Of a stretch of 64,000 nucleotides of DNA, positions 50,918 to 58,476 are shown one piece after another. Position numbers and translations under genes: made by a program. The stretch is from JAGOBP01 sp046328575 (GTDB lineage: Bacteria; Chloroflexota; Anaerolineae; Fen-1058), in contig JAXLWI010000004.1 in the NCBI GenBank assembly GCA_046328575.1, positions 1 to 64,000 on the forward strand. The letters are read 5' to 3'. The notes beneath the pieces are model-generated. The model was not told the origin of the DNA. It did no database searches and saw nothing but the letters and a program-made list of their open reading frames with translations. Within the stretch, counting starts at the first letter, position 1, and every line of letters begins with the position of its first letter.

Positions 50918-50923
50918 TAGAAT
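50895..50923 (+). promoter_or_regulatory. Promoter of the second Wzz-like gene, built on the repeat
   Basis: TTGTTC (50895-50900), 17 bases, TAGAAT (50918-50923). The expected start is near 50930, directly before GAAAGGAC and the ATG at 50948. The same layout occurs at 523-552. Confidence 0.5.
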
Positions 50924-50947
50924 GGCGCCCGAAAGGACTAGCAGTTC

Positions 50948-51640
50948 ATGGAACTACGAGATTACGTCCGTATTCTGCGTAAACGCGGCTGGATCATCCT
51001 GCTGCTGGCGGCCCTGACGGCCGGAGCGGCCTGGGGCTTTAGCCAGCTGCAAACCGTGGAGTACAAGAGCACCATCAACGTCTTTGTGCGGCCAGAGCGC
51101 ATCGATAACGGCACATTACTGGCGACCAAGCAAATTCTGCGCGGTTTTGTAGCCTACATCGATAGCCGCAACTTCGCCCAACGGGTGATCAACTCGATCG
51201 GGCTGGATATGCTGCCCGAAACGTTGAAGGGTCGCGTGACGATTGCTTCCAAAGATGAAGACTATCTGATCCAGATCGACGTGATCGATACTGATCCAGC
51301 GCAATCCGAACGCATCGCGCTGGAGTGGGCCAATCAGTTCGTGCAGTGGCGCGATCAAGACAACTTGAAGCAGCGCAAAGAAGACCGTGTCGATGCTGAC
51401 ATCGTGCAAAACCCGACCACCAGCAAGTTTCGTCCACAAACGACGTTGAACACGGCGGCGGGCGGCATTATCGGTCTGATGTTGGGCGTGTTGATCGTCT
51501 TCTTCCTGGAATCGATCGAAGCCAACATTTTGCGCGCTGTTGACGACGTAGAGCGCGCGACCGGTCTGACCGTCATCGGCTCGATTCCGGCGGCAGGCGC
51601 GGAGTCCAATCGCTCACGCCGCGCCAAATCTGCGGCATAA
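50948..51640 (+). CDS. Wzz-type chain-length/co-polymerase protein (second copy)
   Basis: A 230-residue protein with an N-terminal cytoplasmic start MELRDYVRILRKRGWIILLL, a first helix, an external domain (SQLQTVEYKSTINVFVRPERID, ATKQILRGFVAYIDSRNFAQRVI) and a second helix (AAGGIIGLMLGVLIVFFLESIE). The tail DDVERATGLTVIGSIP is the typical Wzz-to-kinase junction. GAAAGGAC precedes the ATG. It is more canonical than the copy at 50215 and likely forms the membrane partner of the BY-kinase 35 bases downstream. Confidence 0.88.
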   Translation: MELRDYVRILRKRGWIILLLAALTAGAAWGFSQLQTVEYKSTINVFVRPERIDNGTLLATKQILRGFVAYIDSRNFAQRVINSIGLDMLPETLKGRVTIASKDEDYLIQIDVIDTDPAQSERIALEWANQFVQWRDQDNLKQRKEDRVDADIVQNPTTSKFRPQTTLNTAAGGIIGLMLGVLIVFFLESIEANILRAVDDVERATGLTVIGSIPAAGAESNRSRRAKSAA

Positions 51641-51675
51641 TTTCGCACTACTCGCTCACTATTAAGGCTGACTCA

Positions 51676-52332
51676 ATGTCTCAACCATCACTCATCACAC
51701 TCACCGATCCGCGTTCACCCGCGGCCGAAGCATATCGCACGCTGCGCACCAACGTTTACTTCGCCGGCCTGAACCATTCCATTCACACGCTGCTCGTCAC
51801 AACCGTTGCGCCGCTCGAAGGCAAGTCGATGACGGTGGCGAACCTGGCGGTGTCGATGGCGCAAGGCGACAAGCGCACAATTCTGGTCGATGCCGATCTG
51901 CGCCGCCCGGCGCTGCACACATTGTTCGGCTTGAACAACGATAAGGGTTTGACGTCGCTCTTTATGGACGCCAAAGGTCCGATCGAGCCGGCGTACAAGG
52001 ATGTCGGCGTGCCTAATCTGCGGGTGCTAACCAGCGGGCCGCTGCCGCCTAATCCGGCGGAGGTGCTGGGCGCACAGCGGATGCTGGACGTGATCGAAGC
52101 GTTGAAGCAAGCCGCCGACATCGTGCTGTTTGATGCGCCGCCCGTGATCGCCGTCACTGATGCGACCGTGCTGGGTACACGCGTCGACGGCGCAGTACTG
52201 GTCATCGATGCCGGTCAGACTCGGCGCGAACATGCCAAGCGGGCCAAAGAGCAACTGGAGAAACTCAACATTCGCATCGTCGGCGCGGTACTCAACGGCG
52301 CGTCGATCGATAGCACGTTGGGCGGGTACTAA
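51676..52332 (+). CDS. CpsD/CapB-family tyrosine autokinase (BY-kinase)
   Basis: A 218-residue cytoplasmic ATPase that acts with Wzz-like proteins in exopolysaccharide assembly. SPAAEAYRTLRTNVYFA is the usual activator-contact region. Walker A is APLEGKSMT (normally PGEGKST), Walker A' is ILVDADLRRP and Walker B is IVLFDAPPV. The usual C-terminal tyrosine cluster is absent; only the last residue (GGY) is Tyr, so autophosphorylation control may be reduced. It directly follows the second Wzz-like gene. Confidence 0.87.
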   Translation: MSQPSLITLTDPRSPAAEAYRTLRTNVYFAGLNHSIHTLLVTTVAPLEGKSMTVANLAVSMAQGDKRTILVDADLRRPALHTLFGLNNDKGLTSLFMDAKGPIEPAYKDVGVPNLRVLTSGPLPPNPAEVLGAQRMLDVIEALKQAADIVLFDAPPVIAVTDATVLGTRVDGAVLVIDAGQTRREHAKRAKEQLEKLNIRIVGAVLNGASIDSTLGGY

Positions 52333-52409
52333 ACGAAGTATCCAATAGTCACGAGTCAGAATCTGGTAGAACAGTCCATTCTCAATTCTCACTTAAACGG
52401 AGTCAGCGC

Positions 52410-53480
52410 ATGAAAGGTCTCATTCTCTCCGGCGGCAAGGGCACGCGCCTGCGCCCCTTTACGTACACCGGCGCGAAGCAGCTCGTGCCGCTGGCTAACA
52501 AACCCGTGCTGTTTTACGCCATCGAAGATCTGGTCGAGGCGGGCATCACGACGATCGGCATTGTGATCAGCCCGGAGACCGGCGAGCAGGTCAAGACCAC
52601 CGTCGGCGACGGCAGCCAGTTCGGCGCGCAGATTAGCTACATCGTGCAGGACGCGCCGCGCGGCATCGCGCACGGCATCAAGATCGCGCAGGACTTCATC
52701 GGCGATGATTCCTTTGTGCTCTTCCTGGGCGATAACTTCCTGCGCGAAGGCATCGTGCCGCAAGTGCAGGCCTTTCAAAAAGGCGGGCTGAACGCACAGA
52801 TCATCCTGTACCCGATGGATGATCCCAGCTCGATGGGCGTGGCGGTGCTCGACGGCGATGGCCGCGTCACGCGGCTCGTGGAAAAACCGAAACAGTTCAT
52901 TTCGCCGTATGCCGTCATCGGGATTTATATGTTCGATCGGAACGTGTTTGAGGCCGTCAACTCGATCAAGCCTTCGGCGCGCGGCGAACTCGAAATCACC
53001 GAGACGATCCAGTACCTGATCGATCACGGCTGCAACGTCGGCGCGCACCAACTGACCGGCTGGTGGATCGATACCGGCAAGACCTCCGACATATTGGAAG
53101 CCAACCGCCTGATCCTCGACATCCTCGAATCGAAGAACAACGGGCAGGTGCAGGGCGACTCGCGCATTGAAGGCCGCGTGATTCTAGAGCCGGGCGCGGT
53201 GGTCATCAACAGCACCGTGCGTGGTCCGGCCATCATCGGCGAACGCACCCGCTTGGAGAACGCTTTCGTCGGACCATATACGTCCATTCACAACGACTGT
53301 GTCCTGCAGAATTGCGAAATCGAGCACAGCGTGGTGCTGGAAAATACGCACATTGCGGATACGACGGCCCGCATCGCCGATAGTTTGATCGGCCGCAACG
53401 TCGAGATCGGCCGATCGGGTGGCCAGACCAAGACGCTCAAGATCATGCTGGGTGACTTCAGTAAGGTCGGGATGTTATAG
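52410..53480 (+). CDS. rfbA: Glucose-1-phosphate thymidylyltransferase (long form)
   Basis: First step of dTDP-sugar synthesis: glucose 1-phosphate plus dTTP gives dTDP-glucose. The N-terminal nucleotidyltransferase has LILSGGKGTRLRPFTYTGAKQLVPLANKP and FLGDNFL. The C-terminal third (from about residue 250) is a left-handed beta-helix (DSRIEGRVILEPGAVVINSTVRGPAIIGERTRL), as in the 350-residue archaeal/actinobacterial form rather than the short RmlA. ACGGAGTCAGC precedes the ATG. It supplies the pathway ending in rfbD at 39418; rfbB and rfbC are not in the window. Confidence 0.92.
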   Translation: MKGLILSGGKGTRLRPFTYTGAKQLVPLANKPVLFYAIEDLVEAGITTIGIVISPETGEQVKTTVGDGSQFGAQISYIVQDAPRGIAHGIKIAQDFIGDDSFVLFLGDNFLREGIVPQVQAFQKGGLNAQIILYPMDDPSSMGVAVLDGDGRVTRLVEKPKQFISPYAVIGIYMFDRNVFEAVNSIKPSARGELEITETIQYLIDHGCNVGAHQLTGWWIDTGKTSDILEANRLILDILESKNNGQVQGDSRIEGRVILEPGAVVINSTVRGPAIIGERTRLENAFVGPYTSIHNDCVLQNCEIEHSVVLENTHIADTTARIADSLIGRNVEIGRSGGQTKTLKIMLGDFSKVGML

Positions 53481-53482
53481 TT

Positions 53483-53511
53483 TTGACATGCCGCCCGTTA
53501 TGGGGTACACT
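53483..53511 (+). promoter_or_regulatory. Promoter of the RNase J gene
   Basis: TTGACA (53483-53488), 17 bases, TACACT (53506-53511). Transcription would start near 53518, leaving a leader of about 100 bases. Confidence 0.7.
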
Positions 53512-53551
53512 TTCTGACGGAATGTTCGGTCAGAAAGCCACTTAATCTATA

Positions 53552-53588
53552 GCCGCCGGGGGTGTTTCGACACGCTGGGCGGTTTTTT
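53552..53588 (+). terminator. Terminator-like hairpin in the RNase J leader
   Basis: CCGCC (53553-53557) pairs with GGCGG (53578-53582), with an inner GTGT/ACAC stem, followed by TTTTTT. It lies after the promoter and 32 bases before the ATG, so it can act as an attenuator. An upstream inverted repeat TTTCTGAC/GTCAGAAA (53511-53537) may form an alternative stem. Confidence 0.6.
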
Positions 53589-53619
53589 GTTTATCGGACT
53601 AATTGCTAGGAGTTTTGAA

Positions 53620-55263
53620 ATGGCTTTACCTTTACGCGTCATCCCGCTCGGCGGCGTTGGCGAAGTGGGCAAGAACATGACGGCCTTTGAGTACGGCAAG
53701 AACATCGTGCTCATCGATTGCGGCGTCATGTTCCCCGAAAACGACATGCTGGGCATCGACTTCATCATCCCCGATTGGCGTTACCTGCGCGACAAGCGCG
53801 ATCAGATCCGGGGCATCATCGTCACGCACGGCCACGAAGATCACACTGGCGGCCTGCCGTACTTGCTCAAGGAGTTTCCGGAACTGCCGGTGTTTTCCAC
53901 CAAACTGACGCGCGGCTTGATCGAAGTGAAGCTGCGCAATCACAAGATCCTCGATCAGACGCGCCTCAACACGATCGAGGCGGGCGGCCGTCTGGACCTT
54001 GGCCCGTTCGGGCTGGAGTTCTTCCGCGTCGCGCACTCGATCCCCGACGGCGTTGGCGTCGGCATCACAACGCCCGCGGGTCTGGTCGTTCACACCGGCG
54101 ACTTCAAATTCGATCATACGCCAGTCGACGGCAAACCCACCGACTTTGCGAAGCTGGCCGAGTTCGGCGGACGCGGCGTGATGGCATTAATGTCGGACTC
54201 CACCAATGCCGATCAGCCCGGCACCACCCCATCGGAGCGCGTGGTGGACGTGGCGTTTGCGCAGGTCTTCCGTGAAGCCAAAGGGCGTATCATCGTCGGC
54301 ACCTTTGCGTCGCTCATCTCGCGCATTCAGCAAGTTGCCAATGCAGCGGCGAAGAACAATCGCAAGTTGGCATTCACCGGCACCAGCATGCTGGAAAACG
54401 TCAAAATGGCGCAAAAACTGGGCTATTTGGAGTTGCCCAGTGATCTGATCGTGCGCCTGGAAGATACCAAGAAGATGCCGGCCGATCGCGTGGTGATCAT
54501 GACCACCGGCACACAGGGTGAACCTTCATCGGTGCTGGCCCGCGTCTCGATCGGCCAACATTCGCAGATCCAGATCGAGCGCGGCGATACCGTCATCATG
54601 TCCTCGCACCCAATCCCGGGCAATGAAGAGATGGTCAACCGCACGATCAATCGCCTATTCCAGCGCGGCGCGAATGTGCTCTACGACCCGATCGCGCAAG
54701 TCCACGTGTCCGGCCATGCGTCGCAGGAAGAGCAGAAGTTGATGCTCAACCTGGTGCGGCCCGAATATTTCATTCCGGTGCATGGCGAACTGCGCCATTT
54801 GCGCGCGCATGAGACACTGGCGCGGCAGTTGGGCATTGCGCCCAACAACATCTTCGTCGTCGAGAACGGCTATCCAGTTGAGTTCAGCGAAGGCGAAGCA
54901 CGCGTGGGTGAACGTGTGCCCGGCGGCTACGTATACATCGACGGTTCCGGCGTGGGCGATGTCGGCCCGGCCGTGTTGCGCGATCGTGAAGTGCTGGGCC
55001 GCGACGGGTTCGTCGTCGCCGTGGTGCATCGTGATCCCGATACCGGTCAGCTCATCGATCAGCCGGAGATCATCACCAAGGGCTTCATCCACACCAACGA
55101 GGCTACCGACATCATCAACGGTGCGTCCGACATGATCACCCGCATTGCGCAGGACAACTCGCTGAGCGATAAGGCTTTGCGCGATCGCATCGAAGACAAA
55201 TTGAGCGAGTACCTGTATCATGAGACCAAGCGCCGCCCGATGATTATTCCGGTCCTCTCGTAA
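53620..55263 (+). CDS. rnj: Ribonuclease J
   Basis: A 547-residue metallo-beta-lactamase/beta-CASP RNase with 5'-3' exonuclease and endonuclease activity in mRNA decay and rRNA maturation. The zinc site is THGHEDHTGG, followed by HTGDFKFDHTP and MSDSTNADQPG. The beta-CASP part has GRIIVGTFASLISRIQQV, TGTQGEPSSVLARVS, SSHPIPGNEEMVNRTINRL and VHVSGHASQEEQKLML, and then PVHGELRHL. ATG 53620 follows AGGAGTTTTGAA and starts at the conserved RVIPLGGVGEVGKNM. Confidence 0.95.
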   Translation: MALPLRVIPLGGVGEVGKNMTAFEYGKNIVLIDCGVMFPENDMLGIDFIIPDWRYLRDKRDQIRGIIVTHGHEDHTGGLPYLLKEFPELPVFSTKLTRGLIEVKLRNHKILDQTRLNTIEAGGRLDLGPFGLEFFRVAHSIPDGVGVGITTPAGLVVHTGDFKFDHTPVDGKPTDFAKLAEFGGRGVMALMSDSTNADQPGTTPSERVVDVAFAQVFREAKGRIIVGTFASLISRIQQVANAAAKNNRKLAFTGTSMLENVKMAQKLGYLELPSDLIVRLEDTKKMPADRVVIMTTGTQGEPSSVLARVSIGQHSQIQIERGDTVIMSSHPIPGNEEMVNRTINRLFQRGANVLYDPIAQVHVSGHASQEEQKLMLNLVRPEYFIPVHGELRHLRAHETLARQLGIAPNNIFVVENGYPVEFSEGEARVGERVPGGYVYIDGSGVGDVGPAVLRDREVLGRDGFVVAVVHRDPDTGQLIDQPEIITKGFIHTNEATDIINGASDMITRIAQDNSLSDKALRDRIEDKLSEYLYHETKRRPMIIPVLS

Positions 55264-55304
55264 TTTTGGATTGCCGACACGTGCGCCTGCGCGCAGTGCA
55301 GGTG

Positions 55305-55348
55305 TTCTAGATTTTGGGTTAGACTCTACCGTGATCCAAAATCTAGAA
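55305..55348. repeat. TTCTAGATTTTGG perfect inverted repeat
   Basis: TTCTAGATTTTGG (55305-55317) and CCAAAATCTAGAA (55336-55348). Further ATTTTGGATTG (55263-55273) and CCAAAATCTAAAATG words continue on both sides. They occupy the whole gap between RNase J and the next glycosyltransferase. Confidence 0.8.
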
Positions 55349-55361
55349 TCCAAAATCTAAA

Positions 55362-56312
55362 ATGATCATCTCCCTCATCGTTACCGTTCTTAACGAAGCA
55401 CGCTCGCTGCCCGCGCTGCTTGCTTCGATCGCCGCGCAGACCCGCCAACCCGATGAAGTGGTCGTGTGTGACGGCGGCTCGACTGACGGCACGCTCGATC
55501 TGCTGCGCGCCGAGACACGCTTTCCCTTGCGCGTGATCGAACGTCCCGGCAGCAACATCTCGCAGGGTCGCAACGCCGCGATCGAGGCGGCGACGGGTGA
55601 CGTGATCGCTTCGACGGATGCGGGCGTGCGGCTCGATCCAAAGTGGCTGGAAAAACTCAGCGAACCATTTGCCGCAGACACAACCTCGGTTGTGGCAGGC
55701 TTCTTCCTGCCCGACGTTCACACGCCGTTTGAGATTGCGATGGGGGCGACGGTGCTGCCACAACTGAACGAGATCGATCCGGCGAAGTTTCTGCCATCGA
55801 GCCGCAGCGTGGCCTTCACCAAAGCCGCGTGGCAGGCCATTGGCGGCTATCCCGAATGGCTGGATTACTGCGAAGATTTGATCTTCGATTTCAAACTGCG
55901 CGATCGCTTTGGGGCGTTCGCTTTCGCGCCGGAAGCCGTGGCGTATTTCAGGCCTCGCGCGTCAATCAAGTCGTTCTTTAAGCAATACTACCTGTACGCG
56001 CGCGGCGACGGCAAAGCGAACCTGTGGTTGAAGCGGCATCTCATTCGCTATGCCACGTACCTCGTCGCCGTGCCCGCCATCACGTGGCTGACTTTCAAAG
56101 TCAGTGCGTGGGCGGCGCTGCTCTACTTCGTCGGTGCAGGTGTTTACTTCAAGCAGCCTTATCAGCGTCTCGCGCCACAATTGCGCGACATGGAACCGGC
56201 GGGCCGCGCCAAAGCGATCGGGTGGGTGCCCATCATCCGCGTCGTTGGCGATATCGCGAAGATGCTGGGCTACCCGATCGGCGTCATCTGGCGACTCCAC
56301 CGATCGCGCTAA
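55362..56312 (+). CDS. Family 2 glycosyltransferase, membrane-associated
   Basis: A 316-residue GT2 enzyme: ISLIVTVLNEARSLPALLASIAAQTRQPDEVVVCDGGSTDGT, then SNISQGRNAAIEAATGDVIASTDAG (metal site) and FTKAAWQAIGGYPEWLDYCEDLIFDFKLRDR. The C-terminal region has two hydrophobic stretches (about residues 225-265) and resembles the membrane-anchored GTs of exopolysaccharide clusters. The ATG comes directly after the repeat region, with no clear Shine-Dalgarno. Acceptor and donor sugars are unknown. Confidence 0.85.
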   Translation: MIISLIVTVLNEARSLPALLASIAAQTRQPDEVVVCDGGSTDGTLDLLRAETRFPLRVIERPGSNISQGRNAAIEAATGDVIASTDAGVRLDPKWLEKLSEPFAADTTSVVAGFFLPDVHTPFEIAMGATVLPQLNEIDPAKFLPSSRSVAFTKAAWQAIGGYPEWLDYCEDLIFDFKLRDRFGAFAFAPEAVAYFRPRASIKSFFKQYYLYARGDGKANLWLKRHLIRYATYLVAVPAITWLTFKVSAWAALLYFVGAGVYFKQPYQRLAPQLRDMEPAGRAKAIGWVPIIRVVGDIAKMLGYPIGVIWRLHRSR

Positions 56313-56333
56313 AATGTGGTAGACTTTTCGGCG

Positions 56334-57068
56334 ATGAAGCGTCACACCCCGCGCCGATTCATGTTACTCATCATCGCCCTGCTGTTGGCTGGTCTGCCGC
56401 TCAGATCTGCCCTGGCCGATGACGCCCTCTCCGCCTACTGGCCCGATACGATCTCGCGCTGGTCTGATCTCATTATCCAGTATTCAAACAACAACGGACT
56501 CGATCCCAATTTGGTGGCCGCCATTATCGAAGAAGAATCGAAGGGCGATCCGCGGCGGGTCAGCCCGGCGGGCGCGGTGGGCTTGATGCAGATCATGTCT
56601 TACGAGGCGGGCTTCTCATGGCGGCCGAAAGCGGCGCGCTTGAAGATTCCCGAAGTGAACCTGGAATGGGGCACGAACACTTTAGGCGAAGTGATTCGTC
56701 AGGCGCAGGGGCGTTTATCGTTGGCGTTGCTGGCCTACAATAGCGGCTGGGATCGCATTCGGTTGAAGGCCACGCGCCTCTTCGCGACGAAAGTAATCGA
56801 TCATTACGCGCGCAGCATCATCAGCAACGAAGGCTTCGATCCCGAGACGCTGCACGACTACACGGTCTATATCGTAGCGCGCAGCAGCGCCAGGCCATCG
56901 TTCGTCGATCGCGTCGATTCAAACGGCCAGTTCGAAGCGTTGCGCAACTTCGATCCGGCGACACTCACTGATGACTTACCACATGCCGTCGCTTACGCTA
57001 CGATCGACGAACGGCACGTTGGCTGGTGGGTCGAGGTCTACATCGAGACAGCCGATTTGAGGCGCTAA
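56334..57068 (+). CDS. Secreted lytic transglycosylase (SLT domain)
   Basis: A 244-residue exported peptidoglycan-cleaving enzyme. The signal peptide ends near SALA. The SLT domain shows the catalytic Glu in AAIIEEESKGDPRRVSPAGAVGLMQIM, then NTLGEVIRQAQGRLSLALLAYNSGWDRI. The last 80 residues are a less conserved tail with no recognised domain. ATG 56334 begins the signal peptide; GTG 56316 is possible. It converges on serS with a shared hairpin at 57071-57099. Confidence 0.85.
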   Translation: MKRHTPRRFMLLIIALLLAGLPLRSALADDALSAYWPDTISRWSDLIIQYSNNNGLDPNLVAAIIEEESKGDPRRVSPAGAVGLMQIMSYEAGFSWRPKAARLKIPEVNLEWGTNTLGEVIRQAQGRLSLALLAYNSGWDRIRLKATRLFATKVIDHYARSIISNEGFDPETLHDYTVYIVARSSARPSFVDRVDSNGQFEALRNFDPATLTDDLPHAVAYATIDERHVGWWVEVYIETADLRR

Positions 57069-57070
57069 AG

Positions 57071-57099
57071 AATCGGGGCGGTAGTTAGCCGCCCCGATT
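57071..57099. terminator. Convergent terminator hairpin
   Basis: Perfect 11-bp stem AATCGGGGCGG (57071-57081)/CCGCCCCGATT (57089-57099) with a 7-base loop, three bases after the transglycosylase stop and four before the serS stop. No strong T-run on either side. Confidence 0.75.
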
Positions 57100-57102
57100 G
57101 TC

Positions 57103-58383
57103 CTACATACCCCGAATCACGTCTTGCCCGCCCATGTACGGGCGCAGTACATCCGGCACAATCACACTGCCGTCCGCTTGTTGATAGTTCTCCAGCACCG
57201 CGATCATCACTCGTGGCAGCGCCAACCCCGAACCGTTCAACGTGTGGACGTACTCAGCCTTCGCACCCTTTTCGCGCTTGAACTTGATGTTCGCGCGCCG
57301 TGCCTGAAAATCCTTGAAGTTGCTGCACGATGAGACTTCCAGCCACTCATTGCAACCCGGCGCCCACAGCTCGACATCGTATTTCACCGCCGCTGTGAAC
57401 GAGAGATCGCCCGTGACCATCTGGATGATGCGATGTGGGATCTTCAACAACCGAGCGATCTCCTCGGCGTTATCGATCAGCTTCGTCAACTCGCCCATGC
57501 TGGTTTCCGGCGTGCAGAACTTGACCATCTCCACTTTGTCGAACTGGTGGCCGCGCTTGATGCCGCGCGTATCGCGACCCGCCGACATCTGCTCGCGGCG
57601 GAAGCAGGCCGTGTAGGCGACGTGATTGATCGGGAGTTTAGCACCGTCCAGAATCTCGCTCGCGTACATGTTGGTTACGGGCACTTCGGCTGTTGGGATC
57701 ATCCACAAGTCGTCGACTTGATCGAAGTACTGGTTCTCCGCGAACTTGGGCAGCTGCCCCGTGCCGATGAGCGTCTCGCGCTTGACGAGATACGGTGGAT
57801 AGATTTCGGTGTAGCCCTGCCGAATATGCACATCCAGCATGAAGCTGATCAACGCGCGTTGCAACTTGGCGCCCGCACCGACGAGCATGTAGAAGCGCGT
57901 GCCGCTGACTTTGACGCCGCGCTCAAAGTCGATGATGCCTAAGGCCGCGCCCAGATCCCAGTGCGGCTTCGGCTCGAAGCCAAAGTGGGCGGCCGTCTTG
58001 GGTTCGCCCTCGACGCGAGTAACGATGTTTTCCGTGTCGTCCTTGCCAACCGGCACCGACGGATCGGGGATGTTGGGCACGCGCAGCATCAGGTCGTTGA
58101 GCTGCGTTTCGACGTCGCGCACTTGCGCGTCCAGCGCGTCGATCTGATCGCCGACGGCCCGCATCTCCGCTTTCTTCGCTTCGCGGTCGGCGGCGTCCTT
58201 CATTTTGCCGATCTCTTTCGAGACGACGTTGCGCTGCTGCTTCAACGCTTCGACTTGCTGCAAAGCCGCGCGGCGCTGCTTGTCGAGATCAAGAATCGCG
58301 TCGATAGGCGTGTCAGCGTACAACTTCGCCATCGCCTCTTTGACTTCGTCGGCATGTTCACGGATGTAAGTTAGGTCTAGCAT
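57103..58383 (-). CDS. serS: Seryl-tRNA synthetase
   Basis: Class II synthetase of 426 residues that charges tRNA-Ser. The N-terminal coiled-coil arm (about residues 27-100, rich in KQQRNVVSKEIGKMKDAADREAKKAEM) contacts the long variable arm of tRNA-Ser. The catalytic domain has LIGTGQLPKFAENQYF, motif 2 in ACFRREQMSAGRDTRGIKRGHQFDKVEMVKF, ISSCSNFKDFQARR-like VSSCSNFKDFQARR, and motif 3 in NGSGLALPRVMIAVLENYQ. It lies 93 bases after the DHDPS-family gene, in the same direction, and behind a serine-specific T-box, so serine starvation should raise its expression. Confidence 0.97.
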   Translation of the reverse strand: MLDLTYIREHADEVKEAMAKLYADTPIDAILDLDKQRRAALQQVEALKQQRNVVSKEIGKMKDAADREAKKAEMRAVGDQIDALDAQVRDVETQLNDLMLRVPNIPDPSVPVGKDDTENIVTRVEGEPKTAAHFGFEPKPHWDLGAALGIIDFERGVKVSGTRFYMLVGAGAKLQRALISFMLDVHIRQGYTEIYPPYLVKRETLIGTGQLPKFAENQYFDQVDDLWMIPTAEVPVTNMYASEILDGAKLPINHVAYTACFRREQMSAGRDTRGIKRGHQFDKVEMVKFCTPETSMGELTKLIDNAEEIARLLKIPHRIIQMVTGDLSFTAAVKYDVELWAPGCNEWLEVSSCSNFKDFQARRANIKFKREKGAKAEYVHTLNGSGLALPRVMIAVLENYQQADGSVIVPDVLRPYMGGQDVIRGM

Positions 58384-58401
58384 TTTTCCTCCAGAACTTG
58401 T

Positions 58402-58469
58402 ACCACGGATGACACGGCTGACATAGATTCTTTTCAGACTTTATCCGTGTTATCTGTGACATCTGTGGT
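58402..58469. repeat. ACCACGGATGACACGG inverted repeat before serS
   Basis: A 27-base left half (58402-58428, ACCACGGATGACACGGC...) and a 27-base right half (58443-58469) are complementary at most positions. Each is built of CACGGAT/CACAGAT words. They occupy most of the gap between the DHDPS-family gene and serS. Confidence 0.75.
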
Positions 58470-58476
58470 TGCGTGT

